Of a stretch of 64,000 nt of DNA, positions 53,152 to 61,481 are shown piece by piece. The stretch's first letter is position 1. Every line of letters starts with the position of its first letter. Source of the stretch: MedAcidi-G1 sp000817085 (GTDB lineage: Bacteria; Actinomycetota; Acidimicrobiia; Acidimicrobiales; MedAcidi-G1). The stretch covers positions 558,001-622,000 of the forward strand of contig JBJLAO010000003.1 of NCBI GenBank assembly GCA_045568635.1. Reading direction: 5' to 3'. The position numbers and the translations under genes are program-made. The notes under the pieces were generated by a model, which was given only the letters and a program-made list of their open reading frames with translations, had not been told where the DNA came from and ran no database searches.

Positions 53152-53153
53152 TC

Positions 53154-53624
53154 ATGCCTAGAAAGGGACCAGCTGTTAGAAGAAGTCTCACTCCAGACCC
53201 TGTGTATCGTTCGAGTGTGGTCACACAGTTGGTGAATAAGGTCTTAAGGCATGGGAAGCGTTCCACTGCAGAACAGATTGTATATGGCGCTTTGAGGGTA
53301 GTCGAAACAAAAACAGGTAGTGAACCTGTTGGAGTTTTAAAAGATGCTTTGGAAAGTATAAGGCCGCAGCTTGAAGTGCGAAGTCGCCGTGTCGGGGGTG
53401 CTACTTATCAAGTGCCAGTTGAAGTTAAGCCTCGTCGAGCCAATACTTTAGCTGTTCGCTGGCTTGTTGATTATGCACGAGACAGAAGAGAAAGATCTAT
53501 GTCTGAACGCTTAGCTAATGAGATAATGGATGCTGCCAATGGAATTGGTTCATCTGTTAAGCGCCGTGAGGACTTACATAAAATGGCTGAAGCCAACAAA
53601 GCGTTTGCACATTATCGCTGGTAA
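53154..53624 (+). CDS. rpsG: Ribosomal protein S7 (uS7)
   Basis: A 156-residue uS7 of standard length. MPRKGPAVRR, the RPQLEVRSRRVGGATYQVPV beta-hairpin and the C-terminal MAEANKAFAHYRW are typical. It nucleates assembly of the 30S head and contacts E-site tRNA. It lies between rpsL and fusA in the usual order. Confidence 0.97.
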   Translation: MPRKGPAVRRSLTPDPVYRSSVVTQLVNKVLRHGKRSTAEQIVYGALRVVETKTGSEPVGVLKDALESIRPQLEVRSRRVGGATYQVPVEVKPRRANTLAVRWLVDYARDRRERSMSERLANEIMDAANGIGSSVKRREDLHKMAEANKAFAHYRW

Positions 53625-53644
53625 TTAAATTCAGGTAAACAGGT

Positions 53645-55732
53645 ATGGCTAATCGACACCCTCTTGAGAGAACTCGCAATATTGGAATTATGGCTCATAT
53701 TGACGCGGGTAAAACTACGACCACAGAACGAATCTTGTATTACACGGGTGTGAATTACAAAATTGGTGAAGTGCATGAAGGCACCGCGACCATGGACTGG
53801 ATGGAGCAGGAGCAAGAGAGGGGAATTACCATTACTTCCGCTGCTACCAGCTGTTTTTGGAACGATCACAGGATCAATATTATTGACACTCCCGGACACG
53901 TTGATTTTACAGTTGAGGTAGAACGTTCTTTAAGAGTTTTAGATGGTGCAATAGCAGTTTTTGATGGGGTAGCAGGTGTGGAACCACAAACTGAAACAGT
54001 TTGGCGTCAAGCCGATCGTCATAATGTTCCAAGGATGTGTTTTATCAACAAAATGGACCGAACCGGAGCTGATTTTTTCTTTGTTCTGGGAACGATCAAA
54101 GAGCGTCTCGGTTGCAAAGCTGCTGTGATCCAATTGCCTATAGGAGCTGAAGCCGATTTTGCTGGTGTTATTGATTTGGTAACTATGAAAGCTTTGGTTT
54201 GGGAAAGTGAAGATTTAGGCGCCTCATGGAACGAGGTAGAGATTCCAGATGATTTAAAATCCCAAGCTGATGAATACAGGGCAGAACTTGTAGATCTTCT
54301 TGCTGAGTTCGATGAGAATATCCTTGAAAAATTTGTCGGTGAAGAAGAAATTACAATTGATGATTTGAAAGCAGCAATTCGTCAAGGAACCCTTTCAGGC
54401 GATTGTGTGCCAATTTTAACCGGTACAGCTTTTAAGAATAAAGGTGTTCAACCTCTTCTCGACTCTGTTGTTGAGTATTTACCATCACCGCTTGATCTTC
54501 CACCCGTTGAAGGTATTGAACCTAGAAGTGAAGAGGTCACGAAGCGCTCTGTTAGTGATGACGAGCCATTTGCTGCTCTTGCTTTCAAGATTATGACAGA
54601 TCCTCATGTCGGAAAGTTGACTTACTTCCGGGTTTATAGTGGCACTTTGGAAAAAGGTGCAACTGTTTTAAATACGCGGTCGAGTTCTAAAGAACGGATT
54701 GGACGCATTTTAGAGATGCACGCAAACGATCGGGAAGATCTTGACATTGTTCGAACCGGTGACATAGTCGCTGGTGTAGGGATCAAAGACACAAAGACGG
54801 GTGACACCCTTTGTTCACCTGATCACCCTCTTATGCTCGAACAGCTTGACTTTCCGGATCCTGTAATTCATGTGGCTGTTGAGCCTCGCTCGAAAGCTGA
54901 TCAGGACAAAATGGGCAAGGCCTTAGGTGCTCTTTCTGATGAAGACCCTACTTTTACAGTTAGAAGTGATGAAGAAACAGGTCAGACAATCATTGGTGGT
55001 ATGGGAGAGTTGCATCTTGAAGTTCTAGTTGACCGAATGTTGCGTGAGTTTCGTGTTGACGCAAATGTAGGAAAACCACAAGTTGCTTATCGGGAAACAA
55101 TTACCAAAGCAGTTGAAAATTATCGCTACACCCATAAGAAACAATCTGGCGGTTCGGGCCAATTTGCTGAAATTGTTGCGACTGTGGAACCTCTCACAGA
55201 AGGTGAAGAAACCTATGGTTTCGTAGACAAAGTTACGGGAGGTCGTATTCCAAAGGAATATATTCCAGCCGTTGATGCTGGCATCCAATCTGCCATGACT
55301 TCTGGTGTCCTTGCAGGTTTTCAAGTTTTGGGTATGAAAGTGACCCTTAACGATGGAAAACACCATGATGTTGATTCATCTGAGATGGCTTTTAAAATTG
55401 CTGCGCAGGCTTGGTTTAGAGAGGTTATAAAACAGGCTAAGCCGGTTCTTCTGGAGCCAATTTTTGCTGTAGAAGTTGTAACGCCTGAGGATTATATGGG
55501 TGACGTAGTTGGTGATTTAAATTCCAGAAGAGGCAAAGTTGGACAAATGGAAGCAAGAGGAAATAACCAAGTAGTTACTGCACAGGTGCCGCTATCCGAG
55601 ATGTTCGGCTATGCTACAGATCTGCGTTCTCGCACCCAAGGGCGCGCAACATATACAATGCAGTTCGATTCGTATCAAAAAACTCCTTCATCAGTACAGG
55701 AAGAGATTGTCACCCGCATTCGCGGTGAATAG
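53645..55732 (+). CDS. fusA: Elongation factor G
   Basis: A 695-residue translocation GTPase. G1 is AHIDAGKTTTTERIL, the switch II motif DTPGHVDF and NKMDRTGADF follow, and the later domains end with VPLSEMFGYATDLRSRTQGR. All family domains are present at normal length. It catalyses tRNA-mRNA translocation and ribosome recycling. ATG 53645 follows a 20-base spacer after rpsG. Confidence 0.97.
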   Translation: MANRHPLERTRNIGIMAHIDAGKTTTTERILYYTGVNYKIGEVHEGTATMDWMEQEQERGITITSAATSCFWNDHRINIIDTPGHVDFTVEVERSLRVLDGAIAVFDGVAGVEPQTETVWRQADRHNVPRMCFINKMDRTGADFFFVLGTIKERLGCKAAVIQLPIGAEADFAGVIDLVTMKALVWESEDLGASWNEVEIPDDLKSQADEYRAELVDLLAEFDENILEKFVGEEEITIDDLKAAIRQGTLSGDCVPILTGTAFKNKGVQPLLDSVVEYLPSPLDLPPVEGIEPRSEEVTKRSVSDDEPFAALAFKIMTDPHVGKLTYFRVYSGTLEKGATVLNTRSSSKERIGRILEMHANDREDLDIVRTGDIVAGVGIKDTKTGDTLCSPDHPLMLEQLDFPDPVIHVAVEPRSKADQDKMGKALGALSDEDPTFTVRSDEETGQTIIGGMGELHLEVLVDRMLREFRVDANVGKPQVAYRETITKAVENYRYTHKKQSGGSGQFAEIVATVEPLTEGEETYGFVDKVTGGRIPKEYIPAVDAGIQSAMTSGVLAGFQVLGMKVTLNDGKHHDVDSSEMAFKIAAQAWFREVIKQAKPVLLEPIFAVEVVTPEDYMGDVVGDLNSRRGKVGQMEARGNNQVVTAQVPLSEMFGYATDLRSRTQGRATYTMQFDSYQKTPSSVQEEIVTRIRGE

Positions 55733-55785
55733 GCTTAACCTACTGAGAAGGTAATATAAAATAATAGAGAAACTCGAGGAGAGTC

Positions 55786-56976
55786 ATGGCTAAGGCCCAG
55801 TTCGAAAGAAATAAGCCCCACGTAAATGTGGGAACGATGGGACACATCGATCACGGTAAGACAACTCTTACTGCTGCAATAACCAAGGTATTGTCAGATT
55901 CAGATCCTGATAATACAGCTTTTACAGCATTTGAGAATATTGATAATGCGCCAGAGGAACGCGAGCGTGGTATCACTATTAACGTTTCACACGTCGAGTA
56001 TGAGACAGGTAACAGGCACTATGCCCATGTCGATATGCCAGGACACGCTGATTACATTAAAAACATGATTACTGGCGCGGCTCAGGTTGATGGAGCTATT
56101 TTGGTGGTTTCCGCAGCTGATGGACCGATGCCTCAAACTCGAGAGCATGTGTTGCTTGCACGCCAGGTTGGGGTTCCAAAGATTATTGTGGCTTTAAATA
56201 AGTGTGATGTTGTTGACGATGAAGAGCTTCTTGAACTAGTGGAAATGGAAGTTAGGGATCTTTTAAATGAATACGATTTCCCAGGAGACGACACACCAAT
56301 TGTTAGAGTTTCGGCTCTTAAGGCCTTGGAAGGCGATGGAGATTCCGCAGCTCAAATTATTGATCTTATGGATCAGGTGGACGAATATATACCACAGCCC
56401 GAACGTGATATCGATAAGCCATTCCTTATGCCGATTGAAGACGTATTCTCGATTACAGGTCGCGGAACGGTTGTTACCGGTCGTGTTGAACAGGGCAAAG
56501 TTAATACTGGCGACACAATAGAAATTGTTGGTATCAAAGACACCCAAGAAACGACCTGCACTGGTGTCGAGATGTTCAGAAAACTTCTCGATGAGGGTCT
56601 GGCCGGCGATAATATTGGCGCTTTGCTTCGCGGTATTGATAAAGAAGATGTCCAGCGTGGTCAGGTTTTGTCTGCTCCTGGTTCAATAACTCCGCATACA
56701 CATTTTGAAGCTGAGGTATACGTTCTTACAAAAGAAGAAGGTGGACGTCATAAGCCATTCTTTTCCAACTATCGACCACAGTTTTATTTTAGAACAACTG
56801 ATGTGACCGGAAGCATTGCTCTACCCGAAGGAACTGAAATGTGCATACCGGGCGATAACACAACCATGTCGGTTGAGTTGATTGCCCCGATTGCTATGGA
56901 TGAAGGACTTCGCTTCGCTATTCGTGAAGGTGGTAGGACTGTGGGTGCTGGTGCTGTAACTAAAGTTATTAAGTAG
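55786..56976 (+). CDS. tuf: Elongation factor Tu
   Basis: A 396-residue EF-Tu. GTP motifs are GHIDHGKTTLT, DMPGHADYIKNM and NKCD; the C-terminal barrel has the usual GRTVGAGAVTKVIK end. Compared with most EF-Tu proteins the switch I region reads TAFTAFENIDNAPEERERGITI, close to the consensus. It delivers aminoacyl-tRNA to the ribosome. GAGGAGAG precedes ATG 55786. Confidence 0.97.
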   Translation: MAKAQFERNKPHVNVGTMGHIDHGKTTLTAAITKVLSDSDPDNTAFTAFENIDNAPEERERGITINVSHVEYETGNRHYAHVDMPGHADYIKNMITGAAQVDGAILVVSAADGPMPQTREHVLLARQVGVPKIIVALNKCDVVDDEELLELVEMEVRDLLNEYDFPGDDTPIVRVSALKALEGDGDSAAQIIDLMDQVDEYIPQPERDIDKPFLMPIEDVFSITGRGTVVTGRVEQGKVNTGDTIEIVGIKDTQETTCTGVEMFRKLLDEGLAGDNIGALLRGIDKEDVQRGQVLSAPGSITPHTHFEAEVYVLTKEEGGRHKPFFSNYRPQFYFRTTDVTGSIALPEGTEMCIPGDNTTMSVELIAPIAMDEGLRFAIREGGRTVGAGAVTKVIK

Positions 56977-56990
56977 TACGGATTTAACTT

Positions 56991-57311
56991 ATGGCAGCGA
57001 GTCAAAAAATAAGAATTAGGCTTAAAGCCTACGATCATGAGGTAATCGACCAATCAGCAAAAAAAATTGTTGAAACTGTTCGCAGAACTCAAGCGGATCT
57101 TCGAGGACCGGTACCTCTACCTACAGAAAAGCATCGCTATACAGTGATTCGTGGGCCTTTCAAGGACAAGGATTCTCGCGAACACTTTGAGATGAGGATC
57201 CATAAGAGACTTCTCGACATTCTTAACCCATCTCCTAAGACTGTTGATTCTCTTCAAAGGCTTGATCTACCAGCAGGCATAGATATTGAAATAAAAATTC
57301 AGCAAAATTAG
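56991..57311 (+). CDS. rpsJ: Ribosomal protein S10 (uS10)
   Basis: A 106-residue uS10. KIRIRLKAYDHEVIDQSAKKIVETV, cut here to its hallmark RLKAYDHEVIDQSA, and FEMRIHKRLLDILNP are diagnostic. It functions in the 30S head and, with NusB, in antitermination. It is 14 bases from tuf but separated from rplC by the inverted gene at 57308-58624, with which its stop interlocks (TTAG at 57308-57311). Confidence 0.97.
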   Translation: MAASQKIRIRLKAYDHEVIDQSAKKIVETVRRTQADLRGPVPLPTEKHRYTVIRGPFKDKDSREHFEMRIHKRLLDILNPSPKTVDSLQRLDLPAGIDIEIKIQQN

Positions 57312-58624
57312 TCGGTATTTTTTTGTTCTGGGTTGATGTCTTCTGGAGTGTTTCTCTTTAGGGAACCTTCTCTTTGAGTTTTTGTTGCGAGTAATTCTTC
57401 AGAAACTTCGTGTCTACGGGCAACTGAACTTATTACGGATTGAATAGTTGCTGCTGCTGGGAGTGCTAATAAAGCTCCCACTACCCCTAGTATCGCAGAA
57501 CCAGCAATCACTGAAGCAAATGCGACGGCTGGATGGATTTGCATTGTATGAGCAGTGATTCTAGGTGAGATTAAATAATTTTCTATTTGTTGATAGACAG
57601 CAATTGTTATTAATACCCATAGTCCATCAACGGGTTCACCCAGTAGTCCCACTATAAGTGGCAACACCCCGGCTATATAAGTCCCTACAACGGGTACAAA
57701 TTGAGAAATAACTCCAACCCATAAAGCGAGAGCCAGTGCAGAGGGGAGTCCGATTATTTCAAAAATTAACCAATGAATTGCTCCTGAAAGTACAGCAAGG
57801 ACACTCCTTGAAAGTATGTATCCGCCTGTTTTAGATACAGCAAGATCCCAAATTTCCAAAACTTGCCCCTGACGGCGCGGGGCAAGAAACGAACATACAA
57901 GCTTTCTGACTTTTGGTCCCTCAGCTACTAAGTAGAAAGAGAAAAGAGCAATTGTAAATAGCTGGAATAAAACATTTGCAACGGTTGTGCCGAAACGTGC
58001 AAGATCGTCAGCTAAATCTCCGAGCCACTTTGCTAAAGCTCCAGAGTCGTATTTTTCTTGTAGGTCTGAAGTAGCGTTTTCAATTCCAAAATTATCATCA
58101 AGAAATTCATCGATATCAGATAGATAGGTTGGGATATTATTATTAAATTCAGTTACTTGATCAGCTAGAAGAGATCCGACTTGAAAGCCAAAACCGCCTA
58201 GAGCGGCAAAGCAAATCAGGAAAGTCAAAGCTGTTCCTATCCCTCTCTTTAATCCCAATTTTTCAAGTCTGTTTACCGCAGGCTCCAGAGCGAAAGAAAG
58301 GAAGAGAGAAACTAAAAGTATTATAAGCAGGGGTCTTAGTGCAGAAATAACTCCACGGGAGTACCAAAGAAGAGCAAATCCGCCTAGTAGCGCTGCTAAT
58401 GCCTTAATGACCCATTTTGGCAATCTTTCACTATCTTTTACTTGATTTTCCAAGGGTTTCACCTGCAGCTGTTTTTTTATATTTATAACTATTCCGACGG
58501 TACTTCTAAAAGAGTCACTGAAATGGGATGTTTGGGGCAAAGTTATCTTTATTAAAGGGATTTTCGGTTGTGCCATGTCATTATGCGCCGTATCGTTATC
58601 AGTCGGTGTTTGTTGTTTTAGCAC
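57308..58624 (-). CDS. AI-2E family transporter, inverted inside the S10 cluster
   Basis: A 438-residue PerM/YdiK-type membrane protein. Residues 1-65 are soluble; two close hydrophobic segments (about 72-115), a TM pair near 135-155, a long soluble region, and a group of C-terminal helices (about 265-400) follow. The conserved SQFVPVVGTYIAGVLPLIVG and the final AVAFASVIAGSAILGVVGAL segments are family markers. Members export or move varied solutes, including autoinducer-2 in some and Na+ in others; the substrate is unknown. Start GTG 58624 or ATG 58576. It interrupts rpsJ-rplC on the opposite strand, which is unusual. Confidence 0.87.
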   Translation of the reverse strand: MLKQQTPTDNDTAHNDMAQPKIPLIKITLPQTSHFSDSFRSTVGIVINIKKQLQVKPLENQVKDSERLPKWVIKALAALLGGFALLWYSRGVISALRPLLIILLVSLFLSFALEPAVNRLEKLGLKRGIGTALTFLICFAALGGFGFQVGSLLADQVTEFNNNIPTYLSDIDEFLDDNFGIENATSDLQEKYDSGALAKWLGDLADDLARFGTTVANVLFQLFTIALFSFYLVAEGPKVRKLVCSFLAPRRQGQVLEIWDLAVSKTGGYILSRSVLAVLSGAIHWLIFEIIGLPSALALALWVGVISQFVPVVGTYIAGVLPLIVGLLGEPVDGLWVLITIAVYQQIENYLISPRITAHTMQIHPAVAFASVIAGSAILGVVGALLALPAAATIQSVISSVARRHEVSEELLATKTQREGSLKRNTPEDINPEQKNTD

Positions 58625-58689
58625 CTAAAGCTGACGTCCCTTAAGGCCCTTCAAAATAGTTGGGAACCGAATGGCACAACCGATATCAG

Positions 58690-58767
58690 CGCTCCGCCGG
58701 GGTTTCCCAGCGGAGCGTTTGCATGGATTTAGATAAATAGAAATTAACGAGCACTCGCTGAGTGTGC
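58690..58767 (+). promoter_or_regulatory. rplC leader with two hairpins
   Basis: Because rpsJ and rplC are split by an opposite-strand gene, the region 58625-58779 must supply a promoter or leader for rplC. CGCTCCGC (58690-58697) pairs with GCGGAGCG (58710-58717), and GCACTC/GAGTG with one bulge forms a second hairpin at about 58751-58767, close to the AGGA ribosome binding site. They could be an attenuator or a ribosomal-protein operator. A TAAATA hexamer near 58734 is a weak -10 candidate. Confidence 0.4.
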
Positions 58768-58779
58768 GTAGGAAAAAAA

Positions 58780-59421
58780 ATGGCTAATAAAGCAATAGTG
58801 GGAGAAAAGGTCGGAATGACCCAAGTGTGGGATGAAGATAATTCCGTGATCCCTGTAACGGTTCTACGCATAAGGCCCAATCGTGTTGTACGCGTTAAAA
58901 CTACGGAACGTGACGGATACAGTGCGCTTCAAGTTACTTTTGGAGAAAAAGATGAACAAAAATTAACAAGACCGGAAGCAGGTCACTTTGCATCCAATGG
59001 GGTTGATGCAGGCGTAAAGTTGGTAGAGCTTCGCTTGGATGATGTAGATGGATATGAAGTAGGGCAGGAATTAACTGTCGAAACTCTTTCTGAAAACCTA
59101 AGAGTTGATGTCACTTCAGTTAGCAAAGGTAAAGGTTTTGCAGGAGCTATGAAGAGGCATGGATTTAAGGGTCAAAGGGCCTCTCATGGTGCTCACAAGG
59201 TGCACCGTAAACCCGGAGCAGTGGGTCAATGCGCAACGCCGTCAAGAATTTTTAAAGGCAAAAAACTTCCTGGAAGAATGGGTAATCAGAAAACAACAAT
59301 TTTAAATCTTGAAGTTGTACAAACAGATACTGAAAAAGAACTTTTACTTATCAAGGGTTCAGTGCCAGGTCCAAATGGTTCTACTGTTTTAATTAGAGAT
59401 GCAGTAAAGGGAGCAGTTTGA
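58780..59421 (+). CDS. rplC: Ribosomal protein L3 (uL3)
   Basis: A 213-residue uL3. ATG 58780 gives the usual MANKAIVGEKVGMTQVW; an open frame upstream to 58762 is not needed, and AGGA lies at a good distance. KGFAGAMKRHGFKGQRASHG and the tip loop GRMGNQKTTILNLEV, close to the peptidyl-transferase centre, are conserved. The stop overlaps the rplD start (TGATG). Confidence 0.96.
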   Translation: MANKAIVGEKVGMTQVWDEDNSVIPVTVLRIRPNRVVRVKTTERDGYSALQVTFGEKDEQKLTRPEAGHFASNGVDAGVKLVELRLDDVDGYEVGQELTVETLSENLRVDVTSVSKGKGFAGAMKRHGFKGQRASHGAHKVHRKPGAVGQCATPSRIFKGKKLPGRMGNQKTTILNLEVVQTDTEKELLLIKGSVPGPNGSTVLIRDAVKGAV

Positions 59422-60077
59422 TGAGTGCTGTTGACATTAAAGACCTAACTGGCTCCAAAACTGGCACTATCGATCTGGATCCTCAAACCTTTGGTATCGA
59501 TCCCAACGTTGCTGTTATGCACCAAGTAGTTACTGCTCAATTAGCCGCTAGACGTAGCGGGACTCAGAGCACTAAGACAAGAGCAGAAGTCAGAGGCGGA
59601 GGAGCAAAACCATGGCGTCAAAAGGGAACTGGTCGCGCTAGACACGGTTCAATTCGCTCTCCTCAGTGGCGCGGTGGCGGAGTTGCGCTAGGGCCCAAGC
59701 CACGCGATTACTCGCAGAAGACTCCTAAGAAAATGATTCGCTTGGCATTGAAGTCAGCTCTTTCAGATCGCGCATCGTCAGAGCATGTTTTAGTTATTGA
59801 TGAATGGAATTTTGAATTACCAAAAACAAAAACAGCGGTAGCTGTTCTTGATGCGTTGGGTGTAGAAGGCAGAGTTTTACTTGTTGTTGATCAAAACGAT
59901 TTGAACACTTGGAAAAGTTTTGCGAATTTAGATCGAGTTCATGTTATATCTCCAGATGAGTTGAATGCTTATGACGTTTTAGTAAATGATTGGGTCGTGT
60001 TTACAAAGAATAATTTGCCAGACACTACTTCAATGAGAAATTCAGAAGACTCTAAAGATGAAAGTTCGGAATCATGA
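59421..60077 (+). CDS. rplD: Ribosomal protein L4 (uL4)
   Basis: A 218-residue uL4. ATG 59421 overlaps the rplC stop. The extended loop with GGGAKPWRQKGTGRARHGS reaches the exit tunnel, and GPKPRDYSQKTPKKM is conserved. In E. coli L4 also represses its own operon. The last 15 residues (NSEDSKDESSES-like) are an acidic tail beyond the normal end. ATGA overlap with rplW. Confidence 0.96.
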   Translation: MSAVDIKDLTGSKTGTIDLDPQTFGIDPNVAVMHQVVTAQLAARRSGTQSTKTRAEVRGGGAKPWRQKGTGRARHGSIRSPQWRGGGVALGPKPRDYSQKTPKKMIRLALKSALSDRASSEHVLVIDEWNFELPKTKTAVAVLDALGVEGRVLLVVDQNDLNTWKSFANLDRVHVISPDELNAYDVLVNDWVVFTKNNLPDTTSMRNSEDSKDESSES

Positions 60078-60364
60078 AAGATCTCAGAGATGTGATTGTC
60101 AGACCAATCGTTTCGGAGAAGTCGTTTGCTCTTCTAGAGCAAAATGTTTTTGCGTTTGAAGTTCATAAATCTGCTTCAAAACCAGAAATTAGAGATGCTG
60201 TTGAAAAGATTTTTGATGTGAGTGTTTTGAAAGTAAATACTTTAAATCGTAAGGGAAAATTAAAAAGAAATCGTCGTAAACCAACTATGTCAAAACGTCC
60301 TGATGTGAAAAGGGCCTATGTGACCCTTGCAGAAGGCGACTCTATTGAATTGTTTGAGGTCTAA
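60074..60364 (+). CDS. rplW: Ribosomal protein L23 (uL23)
   Basis: A 96-residue uL23. It has IVRPIVSEKSFALLEQN and the KPEIRDAVEKIFDVSVLKVN segment, with a basic loop KRNRRKPT. It lines the tunnel exit and is the docking site for trigger factor and the signal recognition particle. The start overlaps rplD by four bases. Confidence 0.96.
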   Translation: MKDLRDVIVRPIVSEKSFALLEQNVFAFEVHKSASKPEIRDAVEKIFDVSVLKVNTLNRKGKLKRNRRKPTMSKRPDVKRAYVTLAEGDSIELFEV

Positions 60365-60365
60365 T

Positions 60366-61199
60366 ATGCCGCAGCGACAGCGTAAACCAACCAGCCCGGG
60401 AAGACGATTCCAAACGGTAGCGGATTTTTCTGAAATAACTAAAACTACTCCTGAGCGAACTCTGGTCGAGAAAAAAGTTTCTACCGGTGGTCGTAATAAC
60501 TATGGTCGTAAAACTTCGCGTCATCGCGGAGGAGGACATAAACAGAAGTACAGAGTTGTTGATTTTAGACGAAATAAAGATGGTGTTCCAGCGACTGTTG
60601 CTGCCGTTGAATATGATCCAAATCGAAGTTGTAGAATTTTGTTACTGCATTATCACGATGGAGAGAAACGTTACATTTTGGCTCCACGCGGCGTAGTAGT
60701 AGGTGACGTACTTAGGTCAGGACAAGGAAGTGAAATACGTTCTGGAAATGCATTACCCCTTCGTTATATTCCCGTTGGAACAGTTGTTCACAATGTTGAG
60801 TTGCATCCAGAGGGCGGAGGCCAATTGGCACGTAGTGCTGGTTCTAGTATTCAGTTAGTTGCTAAAGAAGGAGATTTTGCTACTTTACGACTACCAAGCA
60901 GCGAAATGCGGAGAGTTAGGATCGATTGTCGCGCCACAATAGGAGAAGTTGGCAATCAAGAACACGAATTAATCAGTATCGGAAAAGCTGGACGAAATAG
61001 ATGGAAAGGTGTACGGCCGCAGTCCCGTGGCGTTGCTATGAACCCAGTAGACCATCCATTAGGCGGTGGTGAAGGAAAGTCATCTGGTGGTCGTCACCCT
61101 GTTTCCCCTTGGGGTAAACCAGAAGGACGTACTAGAAAAAGAGGAAAACATTCCGACAAGATGATCGTTAGGCGTCGTCGCGGAAGAGGACGGAGGTAG
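60366..61199 (+). CDS. rplB: Ribosomal protein L2 (uL2)
   Basis: A 278-residue uL2. ATG 60366 is two bases after the rplW stop region; the longer open frame to 60327 lies inside rplW and is rejected. The rRNA-binding GGRNNYGRKTSRHRGGGHK and the C-terminal GVAMNPVDHPLGGGEGKSSG, needed at the peptidyl-transferase centre, are intact. Confidence 0.97.
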   Translation: MPQRQRKPTSPGRRFQTVADFSEITKTTPERTLVEKKVSTGGRNNYGRKTSRHRGGGHKQKYRVVDFRRNKDGVPATVAAVEYDPNRSCRILLLHYHDGEKRYILAPRGVVVGDVLRSGQGSEIRSGNALPLRYIPVGTVVHNVELHPEGGGQLARSAGSSIQLVAKEGDFATLRLPSSEMRRVRIDCRATIGEVGNQEHELISIGKAGRNRWKGVRPQSRGVAMNPVDHPLGGGEGKSSGGRHPVSPWGKPEGRTRKRGKHSDKMIVRRRRGRGRR

Positions 61200-61205
61200 A
61201 AAGTA

Positions 61206-61481
61206 ATGCCAAGAAGTTTGAAAAAAGGACCTTTCGTTGATGACCATCTTTTGAAAAAAGTAGATGGCATGAATGGTTCAGGAGAGAAAAAAGTAATTCG
61301 AACATGGTCTCGCCGTTCAACAATTGTGCCAGACATGTTAGGTCATACGATTGCAGTTCACGATGGTAGAAAGCATGTTCCTGTATTTATTACAGAGTCG
61401 ATGGTCGGTCATAAATTAGGAGAATTTGCACCCACAAGAACTTTCCGTTCTCATAGTGGTCAAGAGAGGGCTACTAACTAA
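61206..61481 (+). CDS. rpsS: Ribosomal protein S19 (uS19)
   Basis: A 91-residue uS19. MPRSLKKGPFVDDHLLKKV, WSRRSTIVPDMLGHTIAVH and GHKLGEFAPTRTF are diagnostic. It sits in the 30S head near the A-site finger. Six bases after rplB; the stop overlaps rplV (TAATG). Confidence 0.97.
   Translation: MPRSLKKGPFVDDHLLKKVDGMNGSGEKKVIRTWSRRSTIVPDMLGHTIAVHDGRKHVPVFITESMVGHKLGEFAPTRTFRSHSGQERATN

Noticed and set aside
57308..58624. Mobile-element insertion carrying the transporter into the S10 cluster
   Set aside because: No transposase, terminal inverted repeats or target duplication are visible, and the stop codons interlock precisely with rpsJ, as expected for long-settled neighbours.
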